From an uncultured bacterium (lineage in GTDB: Bacteria > Bacillota_I > Bacilli_A > RF39 > UBA660), in assembly GCA_949286645.1 (NCBI GenBank), contig CASEDN010000020.1, positions 1 through 12,391 of the forward strand: a stretch of DNA of 12,391 nucleotides, written 5' to 3'. Both the position numbers and the translations under genes were made by a program. The notes below the pieces were generated by a model. That model saw nothing but the letters and a program-made list of their open reading frames with translations. It was not told where the DNA came from and did not search any database. Positions 6,274 through 12,391 of the stretch are shown here, piece after piece. Every line of letters starts with the position of its first letter. Position 1 is the first letter of the stretch.

Positions 6274-6647
6274 ACTTATTTGATTATCAAGAATTAATAG
6301 ATGACAAGCCAATGCATATAGCTACTGTAAATAGTAAGAATAATCCAATTTTAGCAGTAGCATCAGATGTTAGAGTTATAGAAAAAGATAAAATTATAAT
6401 ATCAGTTAATGAAATGGTTCATACGGAGGAAAATATTGAATATAATCCTAATGTTGTTCTTACAGTTTTTGATAATGATTATAAAGGTTTAAGAATATTT
6501 GGTAAAGCTAATTACTATACTGATGGTGAATACTATGATTTTTGTATGAAAACGTTTTTTAGTAATGGTGAAGTTACACCGTTTGGTGCTACTAAGCCTA
6601 AAGGTGCTATTGTAGTTAACGTAACAAAAGTTGAGAAATTAGTTTAA
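6270..6647 (+). CDS. Pyridoxamine 5'-phosphate oxidase-like flavin-binding protein
   Basis: A 125-residue split-barrel protein of the PNPOx-like class, which binds FMN or F420 as a dimer and typically reduces or oxidises small substrates. Seen: PMHIATVNSKNNPILAVAS (first barrel strands), DKIIISVN, HTEENIEYNPNVVLTVFD (the usual 'T-x-x-N-i-x-x-N-P-x-V' block), GLRIFGKANYY and a final PKGAIVVNVTKVEKL strand. It is a single minimal domain, so a general flavoprotein rather than the vitamin B6 enzyme itself. It starts with GTG at 6270, overlapping the preceding stop by 4 nt (GTGA), with GGAG at 6255-6258. Substrate unknown. Confidence 0.85.
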   Translation: MNLFDYQELIDDKPMHIATVNSKNNPILAVASDVRVIEKDKIIISVNEMVHTEENIEYNPNVVLTVFDNDYKGLRIFGKANYYTDGEYYDFCMKTFFSNGEVTPFGATKPKGAIVVNVTKVEKLV

Positions 6648-6679
6648 GATACTTTAATATAGGTATCTTTTTAATTTTT
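6646..6679 (+). terminator. Intrinsic terminator after the flavoprotein gene
   Basis: AAGATAC (6646-6652) pairs with GTATCTT (6663-6669), followed by TTTAATTTTT. The left arm starts inside the stop codon of the gene at 6270-6647. Confidence 0.75.
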
Positions 6680-6728
6680 GGAGCAAAAAAATGTTTCTCG
6701 TTAATTATATATATGAGGAGGAACATTT

Positions 6729-7259
6729 ATGAGCATGAAAAAAGTTGGCTCGATATAAATATATGAGCTTGATGAGAATTTAGACAAATATACTAGGAAA
6801 GAAAGGGAAGAGTATATAAATGAACTCATTAAACAAGAGTACCAAGGTAAAGAAATATATTATCTATTAAATGGAGAAGAGATAAAGGCTTTGATTAATT
6901 CAACAACTAGAATAAACTTTAGAGCATATCAACATTCAGGTAAATTTGAAACAAACAAATCATACCGCACTAGACAAAATATTGCATTTAGTGGTGATTA
7001 TATCGATATGATTTCAAATATACCTTACAATTATTCTAAAGACGAACATAAAGAATATCAAAAGAGGCATCATAAAAATAATAAGTGGCATTATTTTACT
7101 AAAATTATTAAGTGTAATAATTGCTTTTATTCTGTTAATATTGATATTATTGAAAGAAATAGTAATTATTATATTTATAATACAAAATTAAAAGAAGTGG
7201 ATGCCCAAGCATTAAGCCCAGGTATGATACCCACTTCTTCTGCTACTAATATATCATAA
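6729..7259 (+). pseudogene. Phage-type nuclease-like (BECR/LPD3-like) gene with an internal stop
   Basis: GAGGAGG (6715-6721) lies 7 nt before ATG at 6729, a convincing start. Codon 10 is TAA (6756-6758), yet the same frame then runs open for 166 more codons to TAA at 7257-7259. One base change in a ~176-residue gene explains this. No in-frame ATG follows the stop until well inside the domain; a TTG at 6891 is the only early alternative and has no ribosome site. The body has RINFRAYQHSGKFE, YRTRQNIAFSGDYIDMI, HHKNNKWHYFTKII and FYSVNIDIIERNSNYYIYN. This resembles the barnase/EndoU/colicin/RelE-like domains hung on phage MuF and polyvalent proteins; the resemblance is from memory and moderate. 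The last 24 codons coincide with the first unit of the three-unit array and are antisense to its RNA. Confidence 0.7.
7184..7241 (-). ncRNA. Array small RNA 1, antisense to the nuclease-like gene 3' end
   Basis: Minus-strand promoter TTGCGT (7277-7272), 18 bp, TATATT (7253-7248), then exactly 7 nt to GAAGAAGTGG. Terminal stem AAGAAGTGG/CCACTTCTT, inner stem CCTGGGC/GCTTGGG using several G-U pairs, and a tail TTTTAATTTT. The predicted 58-nt RNA is fully antisense to the last codons of the gene at 6729-7259. Confidence 0.6.
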
Positions 7260-7286
7260 GTACTAAATGATACGCAAGTAAAATTT

Positions 7287-7350
7287 AAAAAAATTAAAGA
7301 GGTGTTAATCCCGTTACAAGAAATAACAGAATAAAATAACCACCTCTTCT
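7287..7350 (-). ncRNA. Array small RNA 2
   Basis: Minus-strand promoter TTGCAT (7386-7381), 18 bp, TATATT (7362-7357), 7 nt, then GAAGAGGTGG. Terminal stem AAGAGGTG/CACCTCTT, a different inner stem TTCTGTTA/TAACGGGA (8 bp with two G-U pairs) and a long U-rich end (TTTAATTTTTTT). About 64 nt. Confidence 0.6.
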
Positions 7351-7388
7351 ATTGACAATATATCATCATTTGCAGATTATATGCAAGG

Positions 7389-7447
7389 AAAAATTAAAAG
7401 AAGTGGATGCCCCAGTATTATACCGAGGTGTTATATCCACTTCTTCT
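7389..7447 (-). ncRNA. Array small RNA 3
   Basis: Minus-strand promoter TTGATT (7482-7477), 17 bp, TATATT (7459-7454), 7 nt, then GAAGAAGTGG. Perfect 11-bp terminal stem, inner stem CCTCGGTA/TACTGGGG around TAA, and the tail TTTTAATTTTT. About 59 nt. The loop side carries ACACCTC, which could pair with a GAGGTG ribosome site. Confidence 0.6.
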
Positions 7448-7536
7448 ACAAATAATATACATTAATATTAGTTAATAATCAAGAATTTTAATGCATAAAG
7501 TTAATTTTTTTGATATTCTATTATTGGGTGAAATTT

Positions 7537-8202
7537 ATGGAGAAAATATTAATTGTAGAAGATGATGAAACTTTAAGAGAAGAGCTTTCTAATTTATTAT
7601 CTAATTCAGGATATGAGGTGTTGATATTAACAGACTTTAAAAATAGTAAAGAAGAGATTATTAAACTAAATCCAGATTTAATCCTTTTAGACATTAATAT
7701 TCCTTATCTAAATGGAGAAACATTACTTAAAAGTCTTCGTGATGATAAAGTAAATACTCCAGTTATTATGCTTACTAGTAGTAATAAAACTATAGATGAA
7801 GTACTATCTATTAGTTATGGAGCAGATGATTATATTACTAAGCCATATAACCCTACAATACTATTACTTAGAATTAATAATATTTTTAAGAGAATGAAGA
7901 AAAGCTTTGATTATTTAGAGTATGATGATTTAAAGATATATCCTAATAAAGGTATTATTGTTAAAGATAATAATGAGTTTTATTTAACTAAAAATGAAAT
8001 GTTAATCTTTACTTATCTTTTAAATAATAGAGGTAGTATTGTAAATCGCGATGATTTAATGAGTTGTTTATGGAATAGTGATCTTTATATAAATGATAAT
8101 GCTTTGACAGTTAATATTAGTAGATTAAGAGGAAAACTTTATGAGATGGGATACGATGACGTTATTGTTACAAGAAAGGGAGAAGGTTATTTATTAAAAT
8201 GA
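7537..8202 (+). CDS. bceR: BceR-type OmpR-family response regulator
   Basis: A 221-residue two-domain regulator. The receiver domain (1-115) has the acidic pair D9/D10, phosphoacceptor D52 in LILLDINIP, T80 and K102 in YITKPYNP. A linker leads to an OmpR/PhoB winged helix (about 130-221) with the typical end TVNISRLRGKLYEMGY and RKGEGYLL. All key residues are intact. The frame is open from 7510, but the receiver fold begins at MEKILIVEDD, so I place the start at ATG 7537; GGGTG at 7526-7530 is a modest ribosome site. Its stop overlaps the kinase start (ATGA). The kinase and transporter type identify it as the regulator of a peptide-resistance module, likely binding the direct repeat at 9203-9220. 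Confidence 0.9.
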   Translation: MEKILIVEDDETLREELSNLLSNSGYEVLILTDFKNSKEEIIKLNPDLILLDINIPYLNGETLLKSLRDDKVNTPVIMLTSSNKTIDEVLSISYGADDYITKPYNPTILLLRINNIFKRMKKSFDYLEYDDLKIYPNKGIIVKDNNEFYLTKNEMLIFTYLLNNRGSIVNRDDLMSCLWNSDLYINDNALTVNISRLRGKLYEMGYDDVIVTRKGEGYLLK

Positions 8203-9206
8203 AACTAAGTACTTATTTAAAAGATAAACTTTATGCCTTTTTAATCTTTATTATTTATATAATTATTTTAATATTATTCTTAATCGCTTTAAAACTATCT
8301 AGTAGTATTATTATCTTTATAACTGTTTTTACTGTTGTTATCTTTTTTGTTATTTTATTTTTTGATTATTTTAGGAAAAGAAAATTCTATAGTGAATTAC
8401 TTGATAAATTAAATACTTTAGATAAAAAATATCTTTTAATAGAAATGTTACTTGAACCTAATTTTTTAGAAGGAAAGATACTTTATGATGTTTTAGATGA
8501 AGTTAATAAAAATGAACACGATTTGATTAGTAGTTTAAAAAATAAACAAGAGGACTTTAAAGAATATATAGAGTTATGGATACATGAAGTTAAGCTTCCT
8601 CTTGCAAGTCTTACTTTAATGAATAGAAAAGATAAAAATACTTTAAGAGAATTAAAGAGAATAGAGGATGATGTAGAACAAATTCTTTATTATGTAAGAT
8701 GTGAAAATGCTAATAATGATTATTTAATTAAAGAGTGGAATCTTGATACTATTATTAAAAATGTAGCTTTAAGAAATAAAGATGATTTACTTGCCTTAGA
8801 TATAGACTTTAAAGTAGATAATTGTAATTTAAAAGTATTAACAGATTCTAAATGGCTAGAGTTTATTATTAATCAGATTGTTAGTAATAGTATTAAATAT
8901 AAAAAAGATAAAGGTTCTTCTTTAGAAATAACTGGAGAAGATTTTGATAACTTTGTTACTATTACAATCTATGATAATGGTAAAGGTATTAGTAAAAGTG
9001 ATTTACCAAGAGTTTTTAATAAGACTTTTACAGGTAATAATGGTAGAACTGCTAGTTCTAAATCTACAGGTATGGGACTTTATTTATGTAAAGAGTTATG
9101 TAATAAGTTAGGTCATAAGATAGAGATTGACTCTAAAGTAGATGAATATACTAAAGTTACTATTACAATTTATAAGAAAGATTTTTATAATGTTACAAAA
9201 AAGTAA
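8199..9206 (+). CDS. bceS: BceS-type intramembrane-sensing histidine kinase
   Basis: A 335-residue kinase. Two hydrophobic helices (about 11-32 and 36-55) are joined by only a few residues, leaving no extracellular sensor. That is the mark of BceS-like kinases, which read the state of their partner transporter. Then comes the phosphorylation helix WIHEVKLPLASL with H129, the N-box QIVSNSIKYK, the G1 box YDNGKGIS, the F-box region LPRVFNKTFTG and the G2 box STGMGLYLCKEL. All are intact. It overlaps bceR by 4 nt. Known for the family: signal comes from BceAB flux of peptide antibiotics, and the kinase phosphorylates BceR. Confidence 0.9.
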   Translation: MKLSTYLKDKLYAFLIFIIYIIILILFLIALKLSSSIIIFITVFTVVIFFVILFFDYFRKRKFYSELLDKLNTLDKKYLLIEMLLEPNFLEGKILYDVLDEVNKNEHDLISSLKNKQEDFKEYIELWIHEVKLPLASLTLMNRKDKNTLRELKRIEDDVEQILYYVRCENANNDYLIKEWNLDTIIKNVALRNKDDLLALDIDFKVDNCNLKVLTDSKWLEFIINQIVSNSIKYKKDKGSSLEITGEDFDNFVTITIYDNGKGISKSDLPRVFNKTFTGNNGRTASSKSTGMGLYLCKELCNKLGHKIEIDSKVDEYTKVTITIYKKDFYNVTKK

Positions 9207-9220
9207 GGTTCTGTAAGGTT
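9203..9220 (+). promoter_or_regulatory. Direct-repeat operator, likely BceR binding site
   Basis: GTAAGGTT occurs at 9203-9210 and again at 9213-9220, a perfect 8-mer with a 10-bp period, one helical turn, as dimeric OmpR-class regulators bind. The first copy overlaps the kinase stop. An inverted TTAC-N6-GTAA (9193-9206) overlaps the left edge. The repeats end 7 bp before the -35. Confidence 0.6.
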
Positions 9221-9226
9221 AAACGA

Positions 9227-9255
9227 ACGACAAAAGACATAAATAGTAGTATATT
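9227..9255 (+). promoter_or_regulatory. Promoter of the transporter genes
   Basis: ACGACA (9227-9232, four of six matches), 17 bp, then TATATT (9250-9255). The weak -35 next to an upstream direct repeat is typical of an activator-dependent promoter. The ribosome site AAGGAGG follows at 9264-9270. Confidence 0.55.
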
Positions 9256-9277
9256 TTCTATACAAGGAGGAGAAATT

Positions 9278-10045
9278 ATGTCAAATTTATTAAAAATTGA
9301 TAATATTCTTAAGTATTATGGATCAAGAAGTGGTTTAACTAAAGCTTTAAATAATATTTCTTTTGAAGTAAGTAAAGGTGAATTTGTCGCTATTATGGGA
9401 AGTTCTGGTAGTGGTAAAACAACTTTACTTAACTGTATTTCTACTATTGATAGAGTAACTTCAGGTCATATTTATATGAATGGAGTAGACATTACTAAAC
9501 TAAAAGGTAATGATTTAAATAAGTTTAGAAGGGAAGAGTTAGGTTTTATCTTTCAAGACTTTAATCTTTTAGATACCTTAACTGCTTATGAAAATATTGC
9601 TTTAAGCCTTTCTATTCAAGATAAAGGATATCAAGAAATAGATAAACTTATTAAAGATACTGCTAAAAAGTTAGGAATAACTCATATTCTAAACAAATAT
9701 CCATATCAAATTAGTGGTGGTGAGAAGCAAAGAGTTGCTAGTGCTAGAGCGATTATAACAGAGCCTAAGCTTATACTTGCAGATGAGCCAACTGGTGCTT
9801 TAGATTCTAAATCCAGTAAGATGTTGCTTGATAGTTTTAATTACTTAAATGATGAGTTAAATGCTACTATTTTAATGGTTACTCACGATGCTTTTACTGC
9901 TAGTTATGCTAAAAGAGTAATCTTTATTAAAGATGGTAAGATATTTAATGAAATTATAAGGGGTGAAAAAACTAGAAAAGAGTTCTTTGATGAGATTATT
10001 AATGTAGTTACCCTTTTAGGAGGGGATTTAAATGATGCTCTTTAA
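9278..10045 (+). CDS. bceA: BceA-type ABC transporter ATPase
   Basis: A 255-residue MacB-type ATPase: Walker A GSSGSGKTT (41-49), Q-loop FIFQDFNLL, signature ISGGEKQR (145-152), Walker B LILADEPTGALD with D169/E170, and H-loop VTHD. All are intact. The best-known relatives (LolD, BceA, VraD) pair with a permease that acts on peptide antibiotics bound to lipid carriers such as undecaprenyl pyrophosphate. It has a strong ribosome site (AAGGAGG, 7 nt). The last 14 nt overlap the permease gene. As its own promoter lies just upstream, transporter expression can be induced separately from the two-component genes. Confidence 0.92.
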   Translation: MSNLLKIDNILKYYGSRSGLTKALNNISFEVSKGEFVAIMGSSGSGKTTLLNCISTIDRVTSGHIYMNGVDITKLKGNDLNKFRREELGFIFQDFNLLDTLTAYENIALSLSIQDKGYQEIDKLIKDTAKKLGITHILNKYPYQISGGEKQRVASARAIITEPKLILADEPTGALDSKSSKMLLDSFNYLNDELNATILMVTHDAFTASYAKRVIFIKDGKIFNEIIRGEKTRKEFFDEIINVVTLLGGDLNDAL

Positions 10046-12092
10046 ACTAGCTTTTAAAAATATAAAGAAAAGTGTTAGTGATTATGCTATATACTTTTTT
10101 ACCCTTGTTCTTGGTGTTGCCATATTCTATGTTTTTAATGCCATAGATAGTCAAACTGCTATGATGAGGGTATCAGAGAGTACTAGAGATATAATAGACT
10201 TAATGTTAAATATGTTAAGTGGTGTATCTGTCTTTGTTTCTTTTGTCCTAGGTTTTCTTATAATTTATGCCTCAAGATTTTTAATGAAGAGAAGAAATAA
10301 AGAATTTGGTATTTATATGACTCTTGGTATGAGTAAAGGTAAAATTTCTAAAATACTAGTAGTAGAAACATTCTTAATAGGATTGTTATCACTTGTAGTA
10401 GGACTTGTTTTAGGCTGTGCCTTATCACAAGTTATGAGTGTTATCGTTGCTAATATGTTTGAAGCAGACCTTACAGAGTTTACCTTTGTTATAAGTACTA
10501 ATGCTATTTTTAAGACAATAATTTACTTTGGTATAATGTACTTGCTTGTTATGATATTTAATACTATTAGTGTGTCACGTTGTAAGTTAATAGATTTAAT
10601 AAATGCTAATAAGAAGACGGAAACTGTTAAGTTAAAAAATCCTTATCTATGTATAGTTATCTTTGTGATAGCAGTTGTTATGTTAGGATATGCTTATTAT
10701 CAAGTAACAGGTAATGTAGAAAACTTAAGAGAAACTTGGCAAATATTTTTACCAATAGGTCTTGGTGCTGTAGGAACATTTTTACTATTTTTCTCACTAT
10801 CAGGACTTGTCTTAAGAGTATTACAACATTTTAAGAAGTTCTATTATAAAGGACTAAATAGTTTTACGATAAAACAGTTTAGTAGTAAGATTAATACTAC
10901 GGTATTTTCTATGACTGTTATATGTTTAATGTTATTTGTAACAATCTGTGTCTTTTCTAGTTGTATGTCTATGAAAAATGCTATGACATCTAATTTACAA
11001 GAACTAGCACCTATTGATATTCAGCTTTTAAAAACTAAAAATATACCAAGAGAGTATATGGAAGAGTTTGGATATAGTGAACAGCAGGTAAATAACTCTT
11101 ATATAAGTATAGAAGATGATTTAAATAGTGTAGGATTTAATATAAATGATTATTATAAAGATATAGTAGGTATTAATACTTATACAACGCCTAATCTTAC
11201 TTTAAAAGATACTCTAGGTAGTACTTATAGTTATATGAAAGAAAAATATCCATTTATGACATATGATGCAATAGAAGAGATTGTTACTGTTAGTGACTAT
11301 AATAAAGTTGCCAAACTACTAGGACTTGATACTTATACTTTAGACTCTGATGAATATCTAGTAATTGCAGATTATGATAATATGGTAAGTGTTAGAAATG
11401 CTGCCTTAGGATTAAATACTCCTATTATTATTGATGGTAAGACTTATTATCCTAAGTATGATAAATGTAAAGATGGTTTTTTAGTAATATCTAATAGTCA
11501 TATTAATGCTGGTGTCTTTATTGTACCAGATGATGCTGTTAGTAATTTAACAGTGGAAGATGAATATATGTATGCTAATTATAAAGCTGATACAGAAGAG
11601 GAAAAACAAGAAATAGAAGACATTTTGATTAGTAAAAGTGATGCTCTTACAAATATTGGTTCAACAATAGAAGCTAGTACAAGACTTTCTATATATGAAG
11701 GCAGTGTAGGTCTTGGTGCTTTAGTAACCTTTATTGGTCTATATCTTGGTGTAATCTTTTTAATAAGTAGTGCTGCGATACTTGCTTTAAAAGAGTTAAG
11801 TGAAGCGACTGAAAATAAAGAAAGATTTAAGATGTTAAGAAAAATAGGGGCAGATGAAAAGTTAATTAATAAAGCTTTGTTTAGACAGATAGCAATATTC
11901 TTCTTAGCACCTCTTGTAATTGCAATTATCCATTCTATCTTTGGTATTATGTTTTGTAATTATATCTTAGAAACATTTGGTAATGAAAGCTTGTTACTTG
12001 CAATAGTTCTAACAGCCTTACTTCTTGTAGTAATTTATGGAGGATATTTATTAATTACTTATTATTGTAGTAAGAGAATAATTAAAGAATAG
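10032..12092 (+). CDS. bceB: BceB-type ABC permease with large extracellular domain
   Basis: A 686-residue membrane protein with the BceB plan. An N-terminal helix (about 18-40) and three FtsX-type helices (about 55-80, 105-132, 155-178) are followed by helices near 206-226, 236-262 and 286-310. Then comes a hydrophilic domain of ~245 residues (about 312-556) that in the family binds and senses the peptide, then three more helices (about 557-588, 620-645, 655-680). Ten helices and the large loop between 7 and 8 are diagnostic. The second FtsX half has KELSEATENKERFKMLRKIG, the coupling segment facing the ATPase. It starts MMLFKLAFKNI; either ATG (10032 or 10035) is possible behind AGGAGGGG. 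With BceA it should free cell-wall lipid carriers from antimicrobial peptides. Substrate not predictable from sequence. Confidence 0.9.
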   Translation: MMLFKLAFKNIKKSVSDYAIYFFTLVLGVAIFYVFNAIDSQTAMMRVSESTRDIIDLMLNMLSGVSVFVSFVLGFLIIYASRFLMKRRNKEFGIYMTLGMSKGKISKILVVETFLIGLLSLVVGLVLGCALSQVMSVIVANMFEADLTEFTFVISTNAIFKTIIYFGIMYLLVMIFNTISVSRCKLIDLINANKKTETVKLKNPYLCIVIFVIAVVMLGYAYYQVTGNVENLRETWQIFLPIGLGAVGTFLLFFSLSGLVLRVLQHFKKFYYKGLNSFTIKQFSSKINTTVFSMTVICLMLFVTICVFSSCMSMKNAMTSNLQELAPIDIQLLKTKNIPREYMEEFGYSEQQVNNSYISIEDDLNSVGFNINDYYKDIVGINTYTTPNLTLKDTLGSTYSYMKEKYPFMTYDAIEEIVTVSDYNKVAKLLGLDTYTLDSDEYLVIADYDNMVSVRNAALGLNTPIIIDGKTYYPKYDKCKDGFLVISNSHINAGVFIVPDDAVSNLTVEDEYMYANYKADTEEEKQEIEDILISKSDALTNIGSTIEASTRLSIYEGSVGLGALVTFIGLYLGVIFLISSAAILALKELSEATENKERFKMLRKIGADEKLINKALFRQIAIFFLAPLVIAIIHSIFGIMFCNYILETFGNESLLLAIVLTALLLVVIYGGYLLITYYCSKRIIKE

Positions 12093-12102
12093 TACAACTT
12101 TA

Positions 12103-12126
12103 AAAGGAGTCGATTTCGACTCCTTT
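12103..12126 (+). terminator. Intrinsic terminator of the bce operon
   Basis: AAAGGAGTCG (12103-12112) pairs perfectly with CGACTCCTTT (12117-12126) around ATTT. The T-tract is interrupted (TTTGGTGTTT), so release may be leaky. 12127-12298 shows only AT-rich spacer with no frame or structure I can support. Confidence 0.75.
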
Positions 12127-12298
12127 GGTGTTTATATAAGTTTTTTAGTTTCATTAATTTTTGTTAATAATTTATATTTTTTTAATGACACAGGCTTAGT
12201 TAAAAATAAATGTATATTAAAGTATTGAAAATAGTATAATTAGACATATAAGTTTGGCATCTCATGAAAAAATTTATTTTCTTTTTAATATTTTAATT

Positions 12299-12335
12299 GT
12301 AGTCTATTGACTACTACGTTACGTTGCTATATACT
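12299..12335 (+). promoter_or_regulatory. Promoter with overlapping inverted-repeat operator
   Basis: TTGACT (12307-12312), 17 bp, TATACT (12330-12335). GTAGTC (12299-12304) and GACTAC (12309-12314) form a perfect inverted repeat with a 4-bp spacer covering the -35, a likely repressor site. A tandem ACGTTACGTT follows at 12316-12325. Confidence 0.6.
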
Positions 12336-12352
12336 CGTTTTAGGTGATAAGT

Positions 12353-12391
12353 ATGAATAAAATAAAAGATGAAAAAAGAATAATGGAATTA
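12353..12391 (+). CDS. 5' end of an unidentified gene (partial)
   Basis: ATG at 12353 follows AGGTGA (12342-12347), and the frame is open to the window edge for 13 codons (MNKIKDEKRIMEL). The promoter at 12307-12335 would place the transcript start almost at the ribosome site, giving a very short leader. The visible residues are charged and helical; too few to assign a family. The inverted repeat over its promoter suggests a regulated gene, possibly autoregulated. Confidence 0.55.
   Translation, partial: MNKIKDEKRIMEL

Larger units (their letters stand above)
7184..7459. repeat. Tandem array of three ~103-bp units
   Basis: The units begin at about 7192, 7297 and 7398. Each has a left arm AAGAnGTG and a right arm CACnTCTT (9, 8 and 11 perfect base pairs), A-rich DNA on the left and AATATA on the right. 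Units 1 and 3 are also close relatives in the loop, while unit 2 has a different loop. On the plus strand, units 1 and 3 encode matching C-terminal peptides (KLKEVDA ... STSS or PTSS) with stops at the same place. Confidence 0.9.

Noticed and set aside
7192..7445. Plus-strand terminators for the nuclease-like gene
   Set aside because: After each hairpin the plus strand reads TTCTTCT with no continuous T-run, whereas the minus strand has TTTTAATTTT-type tails and matching promoters.
7184..7459. CRISPR array
   Set aside because: Only three units of ~103 bp, with long internal inverted repeats, diverged sequence and no short constant repeat; no cas genes nearby.
6729..7459. Type III (ToxIN-like) toxin-antitoxin system
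   Set aside because: Those RNA repeats are short (about 35 nt), precede the toxin and lie on the same strand. Here units are long, follow the gene and have opposite-strand promoters.
7510..7536. Nine-codon extension of the response regulator
   Set aside because: The receiver fold begins at KILIVEDD; the extra residues are hydrophobic, and the ATG at 7537 has GGGTG upstream.
1..12391. Alternative genetic code with TGA as Trp (Mollicutes-like)
   Set aside because: Trp is encoded by TGG in the recognisable genes, and TGA ends several well-supported genes, including the response regulator.

Overview
The window is a very AT-rich stretch (A/T at almost every third codon position) using the standard bacterial code: Trp is TGG, and TGA, TAA and TAG all end genes. 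Strong AGGAGG-type ribosome sites, a BceRS-BceAB module, UvsE and a HelD-type helicase point to a low-GC Bacillota, probably an uncultured gut member near Bacilli or the Mollicutes-like lineages. That placement is inference.

Layout. 1-147 is the 3' end of a gene whose tail resembles DUF6273-type surface proteins. 358-1302 (minus) is uvsE, a UV-damage endonuclease ending in a hairpin terminator. 1303-1755 holds a good promoter and what look like remains of one or two small genes. 1756-2796 is a degenerate SGNH-hydrolase-like protein. 2947-5419 is a two-gene operon of a HelD-type RNA polymerase-remodelling ATPase overlapping a Gre-family elongation factor. 5420-5850 is a compact candidate type I toxin-antitoxin locus: a 34-residue membrane peptide on the minus strand with a very strong ribosome site, opposed by a convergent plus-strand RNA with its own promoter and terminator. 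5851-6647 is a two-gene operon (unknown protein plus a flavin-binding PNPOx-like protein).

6729-7447 is the most unusual part. A phage-type nuclease-like gene is broken by an in-frame TAA at codon 10. Its 3' end begins a tandem series of three ~103-bp units. On the minus strand each unit reads as a ~60-nt RNA gene: -35, -10, exactly 7 nt, a common GAAGAnGTGG stem, a variable but equally folding inner hairpin, and a U-rich end. On the plus strand, two of the three repeat the gene's C-terminal codons.

7537-12092 is a complete BceR-BceS-BceA-BceB cell-envelope peptide sensing and resistance module. A perfect 8-bp direct repeat with 10-bp period sits just upstream of the bceAB promoter, where an OmpR-class regulator would bind. 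A terminator follows, then a new promoter with an overlapping inverted repeat and the first 13 codons of another gene.

How it fits together: housekeeping repair and transcription genes lie on either side of an accessory island (about 5420-7500) rich in small RNAs and small proteins. The peptide-resistance operon follows as a self-contained regulatory unit. Family assignments come from recalled motifs; no search was run.
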